Below, piece by piece: positions 1-9,140 of a DNA stretch of 64,000 nt. Both the position numbers and the translations under genes were made by a program. A model generated the notes under the pieces. The model saw nothing but the letters and a program-made list of their open reading frames with translations, had not been told where the DNA came from and searched no databases. The stretch is from Flammeovirgaceae bacterium UBA7330. GTDB taxonomy: Bacteria > Bacteroidota > Bacteroidia > Cytophagales > Cyclobacteriaceae. The DNA lies in the NCBI GenBank assembly GCA_002471275.1, contig DKPQ01000017.1:980639-1044638 (forward strand), given 5' to 3'. Within the stretch, counting starts at the first letter, position 1. Each line of letters starts with the position of its first letter.

Positions 1-1
1 A

Positions 2-2131
2 CAATACCTGTTACCACCACAGCTGCAGGACAGCATTCCTGGGAATCTGCAACAGGCTGTACTGACTTTTGAGGATCAGCATTTTTACCGGCATCCGGGC
101 ATTAATCCGGTGGCATTGTTACGTGCTACCTACTGGAACATTCGTCATCAGCGGGTGGTGAGTGGTGGCAGCACCATCACCATGCAGTTGGCCCGCATGA
201 TTCGGGACAGCCCGCGTACATATTGGAATAAGTTTCTGGAGCTGCTGCTTGCAGTGAAACTTGAGGTTCACCTCACCAAGGATGAGATCCTGGCTGAATA
301 CCTGATGCATGCCCCTTACGGTAGTAATGTGCGGGGGTACCTGGCCGCTTCACATCGTTTTTTCGGCAAACGACCAGATCAGCTCACCTGGGCAGAGGCA
401 GCGTTGCTGGCCGTACTTCCCAATGCACCGGGGTATATCTTTCCTTCCAGTCACCAGGACAAACTGATGGCTAAGCGTAACTTCCTGCTCAGTAAGATGA
501 AGGAAAAGGGCATCATCACCGATGAGGCTTATGAGCTCTCCCTGTTGGAGCCTATTCCGGAGACCCTGGTGCCATTTGACTTGCATGCACCACACCTGGC
601 TGATCGGATCCATGCCAGCAACAGCCTGGATGTAATTCGGACTACCATAGATCCGGAGATACAACGGGAAACCAACTTCTTTGTGAAACAGCAGGCTGCC
701 CGACTGGAACTATTGGGCATACGAAATGCCTGTGCCCTGGTCATCAACAACAAAACGGGTGGTATTGCTGCCTATGTGGGGTCGCAAGACTACCACGACC
801 TGGACCATCATGGGAGAGTGGATGGTGTGATCGCCCCCCGGTCTTCGGGTTCTATCCTCAAGCCGTTTCTATATGCCCTGGCCATTGATGAAGGGTTAAT
901 CCTTCCCAAAACCCTGATCAAAGATGTGCCTACTTACTACAGCAGTTTCTCACCCAGCAACGCCTCCGAAACTTTCTCTGGAGTGGTGCCTGCCAATGAG
1001 GCCCTTATCCATTCACTTAATGTGCCTGCGGTCAGGTTACTCAATGCTTATGGAGTAGACGCGTTTTACAACCAACTCAAAGAAGCTGGTGTGAGCACGT
1101 TGTTTCGCACACCGGACGAATATGGGTTGCCGATCATCCTGGGTGGGGCAGAAGTGAGCCCCTGGGACATGGGCCAACTGTTTAGGGGATTAGCGAATGG
1201 TGGCGAGTTTCAGGACATCCATTACCTCAAAGGGCAGCCGGAAGGATACAAAACCAGACTGGTGAGTCAGGGAGCAAGCCATCTCATTCTGGAAGAGCTC
1301 AAAGAGCTGATCCGTCCGGGACTGGAGTTCTACTGGAAGAAGTACAGCTCCCAGCGTCCCATCGCATGGAAGACCGGCACAAGCTACGGCCACAAAGATG
1401 CCTGGGCCGTAGGTACCACACCGCAATGGACAGTAGTGGTTTGGGTAGGAAACTTTGACGGGGAATCAAATAAAGCGCTGGCAGGCATGACGAGTGCGGG
1501 ACCGCTGCTATTCAATATTTTCCAGGTTCTGCCCGGGGCAGATGAATGGTTCACACCTGTTGATATGGACTACGTGGCAGTGAGGACCTGTAAACACACG
1601 GGATTTTATGCCAGCCAGGACTGTCCGGAGGTGGTGGATACCAAAGCACCTTATAACATGAAACCTTTGCGTGTATGCCCGTTTCATGAGCGCTATTATG
1701 TGGAAAACAACCACCGGGTTTGTTCACGTTGTTGGAAAGGGTCACAGCAGCTCACCCATCTGCTGGCGTTTAGTGCAGACATCAACTACTACCTCCGCCA
1801 GAATGGGAACCTGATCACCTCAGTGCCCCCACATCAGCCCGGCTGTCCGGTGGGGAGGGAGGGTGACGCCCTGCAGATCATCTATCCGCTCACCGATGCC
1901 AATATCTTCATCCCCAAAGACTTTGATGGCCAGCACCAGCAACTGGTCGCTAAGGTGGCCTCGCAATTCCCGGACCGGAAGCTCTTCTGGTACCTAAACG
2001 ATGAGCTGGTTGGGACCACCCAAAAGACCGGATCCTTCCCATTGAGACTGAAACGAGGCAAACAATACCTCACCGTCGTCGATTCCGAAGGCAATGAAGA
2101 CCGGGTGGTGTTTTCAGCGGTAGCGAATTGA
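2..2131 (+). CDS. pbpC: Penicillin-binding protein 1C, 5' end outside window
   Basis: Bifunctional peptidoglycan synthase: an N-terminal GT51 glycosyltransferase polymerises lipid II and a transpeptidase domain cross-links peptides in the periplasm. The open frame runs to the left edge, so the start and membrane anchor are missing. Counting from the first codon in the window, the GT51 motif EDQHFYRHPG starts near residue 24 and GGSTITMQLAR follows near residue 54. The transpeptidase box SILK lies at 284-287, the SLN box in HSLNVPAVRL, and the KTGT box begins at K457. About 170 residues at the C-terminus, with paired cysteines, match the PBP1C C-terminal domain. The GTG at 110 cannot be the real start, because the first glycosyltransferase motif lies upstream of it. 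In many bacteria pbpC neighbours an alpha-2-macroglobulin gene; that side is outside the window. Confidence 0.93.
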   Translation, partial: QYLLPPQLQDSIPGNLQQAVLTFEDQHFYRHPGINPVALLRATYWNIRHQRVVSGGSTITMQLARMIRDSPRTYWNKFLELLLAVKLEVHLTKDEILAEYLMHAPYGSNVRGYLAASHRFFGKRPDQLTWAEAALLAVLPNAPGYIFPSSHQDKLMAKRNFLLSKMKEKGIITDEAYELSLLEPIPETLVPFDLHAPHLADRIHASNSLDVIRTTIDPEIQRETNFFVKQQAARLELLGIRNACALVINNKTGGIAAYVGSQDYHDLDHHGRVDGVIAPRSSGSILKPFLYALAIDEGLILPKTLIKDVPTYYSSFSPSNASETFSGVVPANEALIHSLNVPAVRLLNAYGVDAFYNQLKEAGVSTLFRTPDEYGLPIILGGAEVSPWDMGQLFRGLANGGEFQDIHYLKGQPEGYKTRLVSQGASHLILEELKELIRPGLEFYWKKYSSQRPIAWKTGTSYGHKDAWAVGTTPQWTVVVWVGNFDGESNKALAGMTSAGPLLFNIFQVLPGADEWFTPVDMDYVAVRTCKHTGFYASQDCPEVVDTKAPYNMKPLRVCPFHERYYVENNHRVCSRCWKGSQQLTHLLAFSADINYYLRQNGNLITSVPPHQPGCPVGREGDALQIIYPLTDANIFIPKDFDGQHQQLVAKVASQFPDRKLFWYLNDELVGTTQKTGSFPLRLKRGKQYLTVVDSEGNEDRVVFSAVAN

Positions 2132-2280
2132 CCATACTCACTCTTCACTAAAAATTTTGTGATCAACATCAGTAACAAGCGATCATCTCCATCACTTGTT
2201 ATTCATCAATATTTTAATTATCATTAACTACAATATAGGTCGGAGATTCATATGGTTATTTCAAATGAGTAATATGATCC

Positions 2281-3084
2281 ATGGAGCAGCTCAACGCCAT
2301 TCTTGAAAAGCGACCTTATGGCCACACTTCTCGAAAAGATCTTTGGTGGGTCCCACAATTTCTGACTTTTTTAGCCCTGTCATCCTTCATTGTATATGCC
2401 ACCTGGGCGGCATTTCAGGGGGTACACTATGCCTTTGGTCCGTATCTTTCACCCTTTTATTCACCGGAACTCTTCGGGGGGTCGGAACACAGTCTTTTTG
2501 GTCCAAAACCTACCTGGTGGCCTTTGATTCTGCCGTTTTCTCCGGCACTGCTGATCCTTTGGGCTCCTGGGGGCATGCGTGTCACCTGCTACTATTACAG
2601 GGGTGCCTATTATAAGGCTTTCTGGCAGGACCCGCCAGCTTGTACTGTGGCTGAACCAAGAAAATCCTACTGGGGAGAAAACAGGCTCCCGCTTATCTTA
2701 CAGAACGTGCATCGGTATTTTATGTACCTGGCTGTCATTTTCGTTTTCTTTCTCACCTATGATGCCTGGAAAGCGCTCTGGTTTACCAATGCAGCAACGG
2801 GTGAAACGGAGTTTGGTATTGGCGTTGGCTCACTCGTTCTCGTAGTAAATGCCACGCTGTTGGGTGGGTATACTTTCGGATGTCATTCCTTTCGCCATGT
2901 GATAGGTGGCATCAAAAATCGCTTGTCAAAACACCCTGTTCAAAGGGCTTTATATAACTGCTCCAGTTGTCTGAACCGCCAGCACATGAGATGGGCCTGG
3001 TTCAGCCTTTTCTGGGTAGCTTTTTCAGATGTATATGTTCGTTTATGCTCCATGGGAATCATCACTGACCTGAGAATTATATAA
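2281..3084 (+). CDS. Complex II membrane anchor subunit (Sdh1/type F-like)
   Basis: Membrane subunit of succinate dehydrogenase/fumarate reductase, passing electrons between SdhB and quinone. It has 267 residues with about five hydrophobic segments (near 25-45, 82-100, 143-163, 178-196 and 237-255). It does not resemble the usual SdhC/SdhD or diheme FrdC sequences I know. It carries a cysteine/histidine set: C103, C121, the GCHSFRH stretch (C201, H202, H206) and CSSCLNRQH (C227, C230, H235). The actinobacterial Sdh1 class ('type F' complex II) has a membrane subunit of this size and a membrane-embedded Rieske-type cluster, so the set is suggestive. That parallel is inference. It is the first gene of the operon, one base before sdhA. 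The start ATG at 2281 is used; an ATG at 2274 is in another frame. Confidence 0.75.
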   Translation: MEQLNAILEKRPYGHTSRKDLWWVPQFLTFLALSSFIVYATWAAFQGVHYAFGPYLSPFYSPELFGGSEHSLFGPKPTWWPLILPFSPALLILWAPGGMRVTCYYYRGAYYKAFWQDPPACTVAEPRKSYWGENRLPLILQNVHRYFMYLAVIFVFFLTYDAWKALWFTNAATGETEFGIGVGSLVLVVNATLLGGYTFGCHSFRHVIGGIKNRLSKHPVQRALYNCSSCLNRQHMRWAWFSLFWVAFSDVYVRLCSMGIITDLRII

Positions 3085-3085
3085 G

Positions 3086-4909
3086 ATGCCAAACTATCAG
3101 ATTTTCGACTATGACGTATTGGTAATTGGCACAGGTGGAGCAGGGCTTCGCGCGGCTGTAGAGGCCAGTGCTCAGGGGGTAAAGGTGTGTGCAGTAAGCA
3201 GATCATTGCTTGGAAAAGCACACACGGTGATGGCAGAAGGTGGTGTGGCAGCATCCCTCGCCAATGTGGATAAAAGAGACGGCTGGCAAACCCATTTCGC
3301 TGATACCATGCGGGGAGGGCAGTATCTCAACAATTGGCGCATGGCAGAGCTACATGCTAAAGAATCACCTGACAGGGTTCGTGAGCTGGAAGCATGGGGA
3401 GCTCTTTTTGATCGCACGGAAGATGGTCGCATCCTCCAAAGAAATTTCGGCGGACATAAGTATCCGAGACTGGCCCATGTAGGGGACAGGACAGGACTTG
3501 AGATGATCAGGACCCTGCAGGATCACGGGGTTCACCAGGGTATCGACTTTCACCAGGAGATCACCGTTATATCACTGCTCAAAGATGGGGATCGGATTGC
3601 AGGAGCCATGGCCTACGACCGGGAAAAAGGAAGATTTAGGATCTATCGGACCAGGGCAGTGGTTATTGCTTCTGGCGGCATGGGTAAGATCTATAAGATC
3701 ACCAGCAACAGCTGGGATTGTACGGGCGGTGGAATCTCCCTGGCTTATCATGCAGGTGCCAAATTGATTGATATGGAATTTATCCAGTTTCATCCTACGG
3801 GGATGGTCTGGCCACCCAGTGTAAGGGGGCTGCTGATCACTGAAGGTGTGAGAGGAGAAGGGGGAATTCTGAAAAATAGTGATGGGAAAAGGTTCATGTT
3901 TGATGACATACCGAAACTGTACCGGCATCAAACCACGGATGACCCTGAAGAGGGGTGGAGATATACCCAGGGAGACCAGAAAGCAAGAAGACCTCCGGAA
4001 TTGCTCACCAGAGACCATGTAGCCAGGTGTATCTACCGGGAGGTAAAGGAAGGACGTGGGTCACCCCATGGTGGAGTATACCTTGACATTGCCTGGATCA
4101 AAGAAAAATTACCCAATGCTGAGGCACACATCAAAAAGAAGTTGCCAAGTATGTATCATCAGTTTAAGGAGCTGGCAGGTATAGACATCACCAAAGAACC
4201 TATGGAAGTAGGTCCTACCACACATTACATCATGGGAGGTGTGCAGGTAGATGCTGACACACAGATGACCTCAGTGCCTGGGCTGTATGCGGCTGGTGAA
4301 TGTGCTTCAGGCCTTCATGGGGCCAACAGGCTGGGTGGTAACTCCCTTTCAGATCTCCTGGTTTTTGGGCAGCGAGCAGGCTTACATGCTGCTGCATATG
4401 CCAGAGAAAATGGAGAAACAAAAATCTCCGATACAGAAGTACAGGCTTTAGCCCAATGGGCGGAAAAGCCTTTTGAGAGGTTTGACCAGGGGAAGGCTGA
4501 AAATCCATTTCAGATCCAGAGTGATTTGCAGGAAAAGATGCAGGACCTGGTAGGCATTGTCAGGAGTGAAAAAGGACTAAACGAAGCCTTGTCTGTCATC
4601 GAAGAGTTAAAAGTGCGAAGTGAAAATGTTGGCTGCAATGGCAATCGGGAGTTTAACCCGGGCTGGCATACCGCCATCGAGCTGAAACATATGTTGACCA
4701 TTGCCGAAGCAATCACACGGGCAGCTGTCGTCAGAAAGGAAAGTCGGGGAGGGCATTATCGGTCGGATTATACGGAGAAGAGTGAGAAATATGGGGAAGT
4801 CAATAGTATGGTATGGAAAGATATCGATGGTCGCATGAAAATGGACCAGCTGACTAAAGCACCGATAAGAAAGGATTTGCAGGAGATCATCAATGAACAA
4901 AATATATAA
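3086..4909 (+). CDS. sdhA: Succinate dehydrogenase/fumarate reductase flavoprotein subunit
   Basis: Catalytic FAD subunit that interconverts succinate and fumarate on the cytoplasmic face of complex II. Its 607 residues are typical for the family. The N-terminal dinucleotide-binding motif is GTGGAGLRAA near residue 15. The AHTVMAEGG segment contains the histidine (H46) expected to bind FAD covalently. Substrate-site motifs include the HPTG box and RLGGNSLSDLLVFG, the fumarate reductase/succinate dehydrogenase signature region near residues 415-430. The gene lies one base after the membrane subunit, and its stop overlaps the sdhB start by one base (TAATG), implying translational coupling. The direction of the reaction in vivo cannot be told from sequence; with aerobic-type neighbours succinate oxidation is the simpler guess. 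Confidence 0.95.
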   Translation: MPNYQIFDYDVLVIGTGGAGLRAAVEASAQGVKVCAVSRSLLGKAHTVMAEGGVAASLANVDKRDGWQTHFADTMRGGQYLNNWRMAELHAKESPDRVRELEAWGALFDRTEDGRILQRNFGGHKYPRLAHVGDRTGLEMIRTLQDHGVHQGIDFHQEITVISLLKDGDRIAGAMAYDREKGRFRIYRTRAVVIASGGMGKIYKITSNSWDCTGGGISLAYHAGAKLIDMEFIQFHPTGMVWPPSVRGLLITEGVRGEGGILKNSDGKRFMFDDIPKLYRHQTTDDPEEGWRYTQGDQKARRPPELLTRDHVARCIYREVKEGRGSPHGGVYLDIAWIKEKLPNAEAHIKKKLPSMYHQFKELAGIDITKEPMEVGPTTHYIMGGVQVDADTQMTSVPGLYAAGECASGLHGANRLGGNSLSDLLVFGQRAGLHAAAYARENGETKISDTEVQALAQWAEKPFERFDQGKAENPFQIQSDLQEKMQDLVGIVRSEKGLNEALSVIEELKVRSENVGCNGNREFNPGWHTAIELKHMLTIAEAITRAAVVRKESRGGHYRSDYTEKSEKYGEVNSMVWKDIDGRMKMDQLTKAPIRKDLQEIINEQNI

Positions 4910-5658
4910 TGGGACAGGTAACATTCAATATCTGGCGAGGCAGTTCTGACACCAAAGGGGTGTTCCAGGAATATACAACTGAGATTACCGAAGGCATGGT
5001 TGTGCTTGATGCTGTTCACCAGATACAGGCAACAGATGCACAGGACCTGGCTGTCAGGTGGAACTGCAAAGCCGGTAAATGCGGATCCTGTTCGGCAGAG
5101 ATCAATGGTCGGCCGAAATTGATGTGTATGACACGCATGAGCGACTTGAAAACGGACAGTCCTGTCACAATAGAACCCATGAAAGCCTTTCCTCTCATCA
5201 AGGACCTTGTTACGGATGTCTCATGGAACTACCGGGTGAAGAAGACAGTGAAAAAATTCAAACCCAGAAAACCAGATCATGCGGATGGTACCTGGCACAT
5301 AGACCAACGGGATGCGGACCGGGTGCAGGAATTTCGCAAATGCATTGAGTGTTTCCTTTGCCAGGACGTTTGTCATGTCCTGCGTGAACATCACATGCAT
5401 GGTCAATTCAGCGGTCCCCGACACATGGTCTACAATGCCGCCCTGGAAATGCACCCCCTCGATATAGAAGATCGCCGGGAAGATCTCAAAGTAAAAGACA
5501 ACATCGGATTATGCAATATCACAAAATGTTGCACCACCGTATGTCCTGAAAACATTACCATTACCGACAATGCCATCATTCCATTAAAGGAAAGGGTTGC
5601 AGATAAGTATTATGACCCTATTAAATGGCTTATCCGTTTATTTAAATCAAAACATTAA
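4909..5658 (+). CDS. sdhB: Succinate dehydrogenase/fumarate reductase iron-sulfur subunit
   Basis: Electron-transfer subunit of complex II linking the flavoprotein to the membrane subunit. Of 249 residues, the N-terminal plant-type ferredoxin domain has the [2Fe-2S] cysteines C53, C58, C61 and C73. The C-terminal dicluster domain has C145, C148, C151 and C155 (CIECFLCQDVC) and C202, C207, C208 and C212 (CNITKCCTTVCP). These fit one [4Fe-4S] cluster and one further cluster, with one more cysteine in the second group than the minimum. The start overlaps the sdhA stop by one base. The operon order membrane-A-B differs from the common C-D-A-B order. Confidence 0.94.
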   Translation: MGQVTFNIWRGSSDTKGVFQEYTTEITEGMVVLDAVHQIQATDAQDLAVRWNCKAGKCGSCSAEINGRPKLMCMTRMSDLKTDSPVTIEPMKAFPLIKDLVTDVSWNYRVKKTVKKFKPRKPDHADGTWHIDQRDADRVQEFRKCIECFLCQDVCHVLREHHMHGQFSGPRHMVYNAALEMHPLDIEDRREDLKVKDNIGLCNITKCCTTVCPENITITDNAIIPLKERVADKYYDPIKWLIRLFKSKH

Positions 5659-5662
5659 TCCC

Positions 5663-6187
5663 ATGAGCACAGCACAAACAACATCGAGCCAGGAAATATT
5701 TACCCTAAAACCCATAAGAAAAGAGGGAATCCCTCGCGCACTCGAAAAAGTACAGCAATACCGGTTGCTCAATGAGCCCATGGAAGCGGAAAGCATCTGC
5801 AGGGATATCCTGGCGATAGAACCGGACAATCAGCAGGCGATTATTAACCTTGTATTGACCCTGTCTGACGGTTTTGCTGCAGGAAAGTCACCCAATGAAG
5901 CCAACGAGTTGATAGAGAAAATTGACTCAAAATACCAACAGCAATATTACAAAGCACTTATCCTGGAGCGACAGGGTAAGGCAACACTTGTCAAAGCTTA
6001 TCCCCGATGTGAATATGATGCCTATGAGTGGCTGCGTGAAGCAATCATTGAATTCGAAAAGGCAGATCAAATGAGCGACCGTGATAACAACGATGCCATC
6101 CTGAGAAGGAATACTTGTGTGAGAATCATCGCCGATCGTCACTTAACGCCCAGACCTGAGGATACGAGCTTTCCGATTCTGGAGTGA
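5663..6187 (+). CDS. TPR-like small protein at the end of the complex II operon
   Basis: A 174-residue protein of unknown function with no signal peptide. The helical content and the segment around EAESICRDILAIEPDNQQAI (near residues 55-75) look like a tetratricopeptide helix pair, and further helices follow. I chose the ATG at 5663, four bases after the sdhB stop; a longer in-frame start at 5597 would overlap sdhB by about 60 bases and adds no recognisable sequence. The spacing suggests cotranscription with complex II. It could be an assembly or maturation helper, but nothing in the sequence proves this. Confidence 0.75.
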   Translation: MSTAQTTSSQEIFTLKPIRKEGIPRALEKVQQYRLLNEPMEAESICRDILAIEPDNQQAIINLVLTLSDGFAAGKSPNEANELIEKIDSKYQQQYYKALILERQGKATLVKAYPRCEYDAYEWLREAIIEFEKADQMSDRDNNDAILRRNTCVRIIADRHLTPRPEDTSFPILE

Positions 6188-6292
6188 TTCTTTCTTTAAA
6201 GTCAGGTGCATAAACGATAATCCAAAGCCTGATTTCAATAATTAAATTCGGAGGCATGGGCGATGTGATTAGAAAGAATTATTTATGATGCA

Positions 6293-6964
6293 CTATCCGG
6301 CTTGATCCTCCATGATACTAATAGACTTAAGAAGAAATATCCAGTGTAAGGTAACTCCCAGAAGTACGGCTAAATGGAACAATTCGTGAGGACCAAAATA
6401 ACCATCTAACAGGATTGGTTTACCGATCCAGTCTATAACCCCGGCAGTATATGCGATACCTCCGTACGCTAAAAATTGGACCGATATGGTTTTCTTTAAT
6501 CTCCAAATGCCTATAATAGATACCAGGCCAAGCCATCCGAATGCAATGAAAATAGCATGGGTCATAAAGGCAGGTAGGTCATCAAAATAGATGGTCCCAA
6601 AAGTGATTCCCAGCGCCGTAATCATTGAGGAGAGAATGATGACCCCCCATTTCATCAATCCGGAAAATATCACTTCATGTACGGCGATTAAAGTACCTGA
6701 GATCAGCAAGAAAATACCTGCATGATCAAGTATTCTCAGTACATAACGAGCAGTTGTGTCCTGTGGCAACATATGATATACGCTACTCATAGAAAGCAGA
6801 AAAATGCAGGCTGCCCCATAAATGAGAACCGGTACCGGATGTCTTCTACCCACACCAGTTTTTTTGAATAGCCTGATCAGAAGAATACCCACTGTCAGCG
6901 CTCCCATCATATGAGTCCACGAGCTCACGGGATCTTCAAAACCAAGAAGGGGATGTCTTAGCAT
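6293..6964 (-). CDS. PAQR/hemolysin III family membrane protein
   Basis: A 223-residue integral membrane protein with about seven hydrophobic segments. It matches the PAQR/hemolysin III (YqfA/TrhA) family: an early WTHMMG segment, SSVYHML near residue 78, LDHAGIFLLISGT near residue 98, and the C-terminal GPHELFHLAVLLG motif with the paired histidines that bind zinc in PAQR proteins. Bacterial members are linked to membrane fluidity or stress; haemolysis is mostly a historical label. It is transcribed alone, converging on the complex II operon and diverging from the oxidoreductase gene at 7360. Confidence 0.88.
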   Translation of the reverse strand: MLRHPLLGFEDPVSSWTHMMGALTVGILLIRLFKKTGVGRRHPVPVLIYGAACIFLLSMSSVYHMLPQDTTARYVLRILDHAGIFLLISGTLIAVHEVIFSGLMKWGVIILSSMITALGITFGTIYFDDLPAFMTHAIFIAFGWLGLVSIIGIWRLKKTISVQFLAYGGIAYTAGVIDWIGKPILLDGYFGPHELFHLAVLLGVTLHWIFLLKSISIMEDQAG

Positions 6965-7359
6965 GGTTGAATTATTTGTTATAATGAAATTAGCATAAAA
7001 GCGATCAGTTGAGAAGCAAGCCTGACAATTATTTATTGGGTTGGTTTATCCAGGAACAGAGATGAATTTGGCCTTCATTCGCTTAGTGAAAAAGACTTGA
7101 TGTTAACAGCGTAGTTGTCAGTTGCATTGTCACTCCAGGCTGACGAGACCAATTAGATTGCAATAAGGTCTGGTGACCATTAATCCACTGATAGGGTCTA
7201 ATCTATTCTAAAAGGAAAATATTTCCACAAAGATTAGCAATAGGGTTAGAAGGTATTTAAATTATGCAAGTGATCTGGAATGTGGATTTTTTAAACCTCA
7301 TTTTTCACTTCTTAAACAACCCTTTTAAGTTCATTACTTATTAATTAACCCAACCCCAA
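6965..7359. other. Divergent intergenic region, no gene seen
   Basis: About 395 bases between the PAQR gene (leftward) and the Tat-exported oxidoreductase (rightward). It should contain both promoters. It is AT-rich close to each start, with an AT-rich tract just before 7360. I could not pick a convincing TTG/TAnnTTTG promoter, operator palindrome or small gene. Confidence 0.5.
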
Positions 7360-8820
7360 ATGAAAAAAAATTCAAATCAAGCCCTGAGCGATTCGTCGCG
7401 AAGAGGTTTTATCAAAGGTGCTACTGCCGCTGCAGCAGGATTCATGATTGTACCCCGTTATGTTCTGGGAGGCAATGGATTTTTAGCACCTAGCGACAAA
7501 CTGCTCATCGCCGGAGTAGGAGTAGGCGGTAAAGGCCGGTCCGACATTGCTAATTTCTATAAAAGTGGCAAAGCAGAAATCGCTTATTTGTGTGATGTGG
7601 ATACCCGGATGATTGAAGCATCAGTATCAAGCTTTCCCAAAGCAAAATTCTATACGGACTGGCGGGAGATGTTTGACAAAGAATCCAAAAACTTCGATGC
7701 AGTCTCTGTTTCCACACCCGACCACAACCATGCGACCATTGCCATGGGAGCCATGCAATTGGGGAAACACGTCTATGTGCAAAAACCCCTCACGCATGAC
7801 ATATACGAAGCCCGGGTGCTCACGGAAGCTGCGAAGAAATATAAAGTAGTGACTCAGATGGGTAACCAGGGATCATCCGGTGATGGAGTGCGTCAGCTGC
7901 ATGAGTGGTTTGATGCCGGAATCATTGGAGATGTCCATACGATAGAAATTTGGACCAACCGACCGATCTGGCCACAAGGCATTCCACGACCACCCAAAGC
8001 TGAAATACCCAAAGAACTAAACTGGGATTTGTGGTTAGGAACTGCCCAAAACAAAGACTATTTCGAAGGATTGATCCCAGGCAGCTGGCGTGGATGGTGG
8101 GATTACGGTACAGGAGCACTGGGGGATCTGGGTTGCCACCTGATGGAGGCTCCATTCAGAATATTGAATCTTAAATATGCACTCGATTGTCAGGCAAGTG
8201 TGAGCAATGTATATGTGGATTGGGCCAAAAGAGGAAATTTTCCCGATACCCCTCCACCAGCTAGTCATGCTACCCTGACTTTCCCTAAAACCGATAAAAC
8301 CGCCGGACCAGTCACCATGCATTGGATGGATGGCGGCATCAAACCATCACGACCTGAAGAACTTGGACCCAATGAACTGTTTGGAGATGGTAATAGCGGA
8401 ATCTTATTCATCGGCACCAAAGGTAAGATGATGGCCAGTGAATATGCGGCCAATCCAAGACTGCTGCCTACCTCACGCATGGATGAGGTCAAGGTAAAAC
8501 AAAAGTTTGAGCGTGTACCCGGAAGTGCCAATGGCCACTATGCACAATGGGTAGAAGGTGCCATCGCAGGCTATGGAAATATGGAACTCAGCTCGCCTTT
8601 TGAAAAGGCAGGACCTTTAACTGAAGCCATCCTCATGGCGAACCTGGCGATTCGTGTAGCAGACATCCCTAAACCTAGAGCCAATGGAAGAGGGTTTGAA
8701 TATCCTGGTAGCAACACCAAGTTGTTGTGGGATAACCAGAATATGCGAGTAACTAATTATGACGAAGCCAACCAGTTTGTGAAGCGTGAATACCGGCAGG
8801 GCTGGACGTTGGAGGCGTAG
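7360..8820 (+). CDS. Tat-exported Gfo/Idh/MocA family oxidoreductase
   Basis: NAD(P)-dependent sugar or cyclitol oxidoreductase, probably periplasmic. Residues 13-35 form a twin-arginine signal (SRRGFIKG, an Ala-rich hydrophobic stretch, then a polar end). The Rossmann fold follows, with VGVGGKGRSDI near residue 56 and the family pattern STPDHNHATIA then KHVYVQKPLTHD near residues 120-145, including the catalytic-type Lys-Pro. The rest is the alpha/beta substrate domain, and the total of 486 residues is normal for exported Bacteroidota members. In this phylum such proteins often act on modified sugars. It stands alone with a strong terminator behind it, so the substrate cannot be inferred from neighbours. 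Confidence 0.9.
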   Translation: MKKNSNQALSDSSRRGFIKGATAAAAGFMIVPRYVLGGNGFLAPSDKLLIAGVGVGGKGRSDIANFYKSGKAEIAYLCDVDTRMIEASVSSFPKAKFYTDWREMFDKESKNFDAVSVSTPDHNHATIAMGAMQLGKHVYVQKPLTHDIYEARVLTEAAKKYKVVTQMGNQGSSGDGVRQLHEWFDAGIIGDVHTIEIWTNRPIWPQGIPRPPKAEIPKELNWDLWLGTAQNKDYFEGLIPGSWRGWWDYGTGALGDLGCHLMEAPFRILNLKYALDCQASVSNVYVDWAKRGNFPDTPPPASHATLTFPKTDKTAGPVTMHWMDGGIKPSRPEELGPNELFGDGNSGILFIGTKGKMMASEYAANPRLLPTSRMDEVKVKQKFERVPGSANGHYAQWVEGAIAGYGNMELSSPFEKAGPLTEAILMANLAIRVADIPKPRANGRGFEYPGSNTKLLWDNQNMRVTNYDEANQFVKREYRQGWTLEA

Positions 8821-8849
8821 AAATCCTGACTGTTTGATTACTAATTATA

Positions 8850-8884
8850 CTAAAAGCATGGACCTGCCTCCATGCTTTTTAGTT
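8850..8884 (+). terminator. Rho-independent terminator after oxidoreductase
   Basis: Stem AAAAGCATGGA (8852-8862), loop CCTGCC, and TCCATGCTTTT (8869-8879) form a perfect 11-bp hairpin flanked by A and T tracts. It lies 30 bases after the stop at 8820. Confidence 0.85.
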
Positions 8885-9033
8885 TCTGATAAACATAAAT
8901 TGACCGGACAAAGATGTGAGTGACTCTTTTTGAGTGCACGGCATGATATCCGGAATGCCCTGATCGGCCAATAAGCCAGATATTGCTGCTGTCACATTAA
9001 TTATAAAGGGCAAAGCTATTCCTGATTTCCTTC

Positions 9034-9049
9034 TGTAACATTTGTTACA
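9034..9049. promoter_or_regulatory. Crp/Fnr-type palindrome upstream of the sulfur operon
   Basis: TGTAAC-ATTT-GTTACA is a perfect 6-4-6 inverted repeat with the GTA-N8-TAC layout used by Crp/Fnr-superfamily regulators. It lies about 90 bases before the first ATG of the sqr-like gene, the expected place for an operator. The regulator is not in the window. Confidence 0.55.
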
Positions 9050-9084
9050 TAACTCATTATCAGGCACATAGATCAGCTTACAAC

Positions 9085-9098
9085 CTGACGTCCGTCAG
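9085..9098. promoter_or_regulatory. Second palindrome close to the sulfur operon start
   Basis: CTGACG-TC-CGTCAG is a perfect inverted repeat about 42 bases before the ATG at 9141. It could be a repressor site or part of the leader. It differs in sequence from the palindrome at 9034, so two separate inputs are possible. Confidence 0.4.
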
Positions 9099-9140
9099 CA
9101 ATCAGTACTTCATCGTGGTGTTTCTTTACCACATCAATTA

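Noticed and set aside
3572..4018. A 148-codon open frame antisense to sdhA
   Set aside because: Lies completely inside a strong sdhA frame and shows no recognisable protein sequence.
8879..9067. Small minus-strand frame between oxidoreductase and sulfur operon
   Set aside because: It covers the palindrome at 9034 and shows no family; the region reads better as a promoter.
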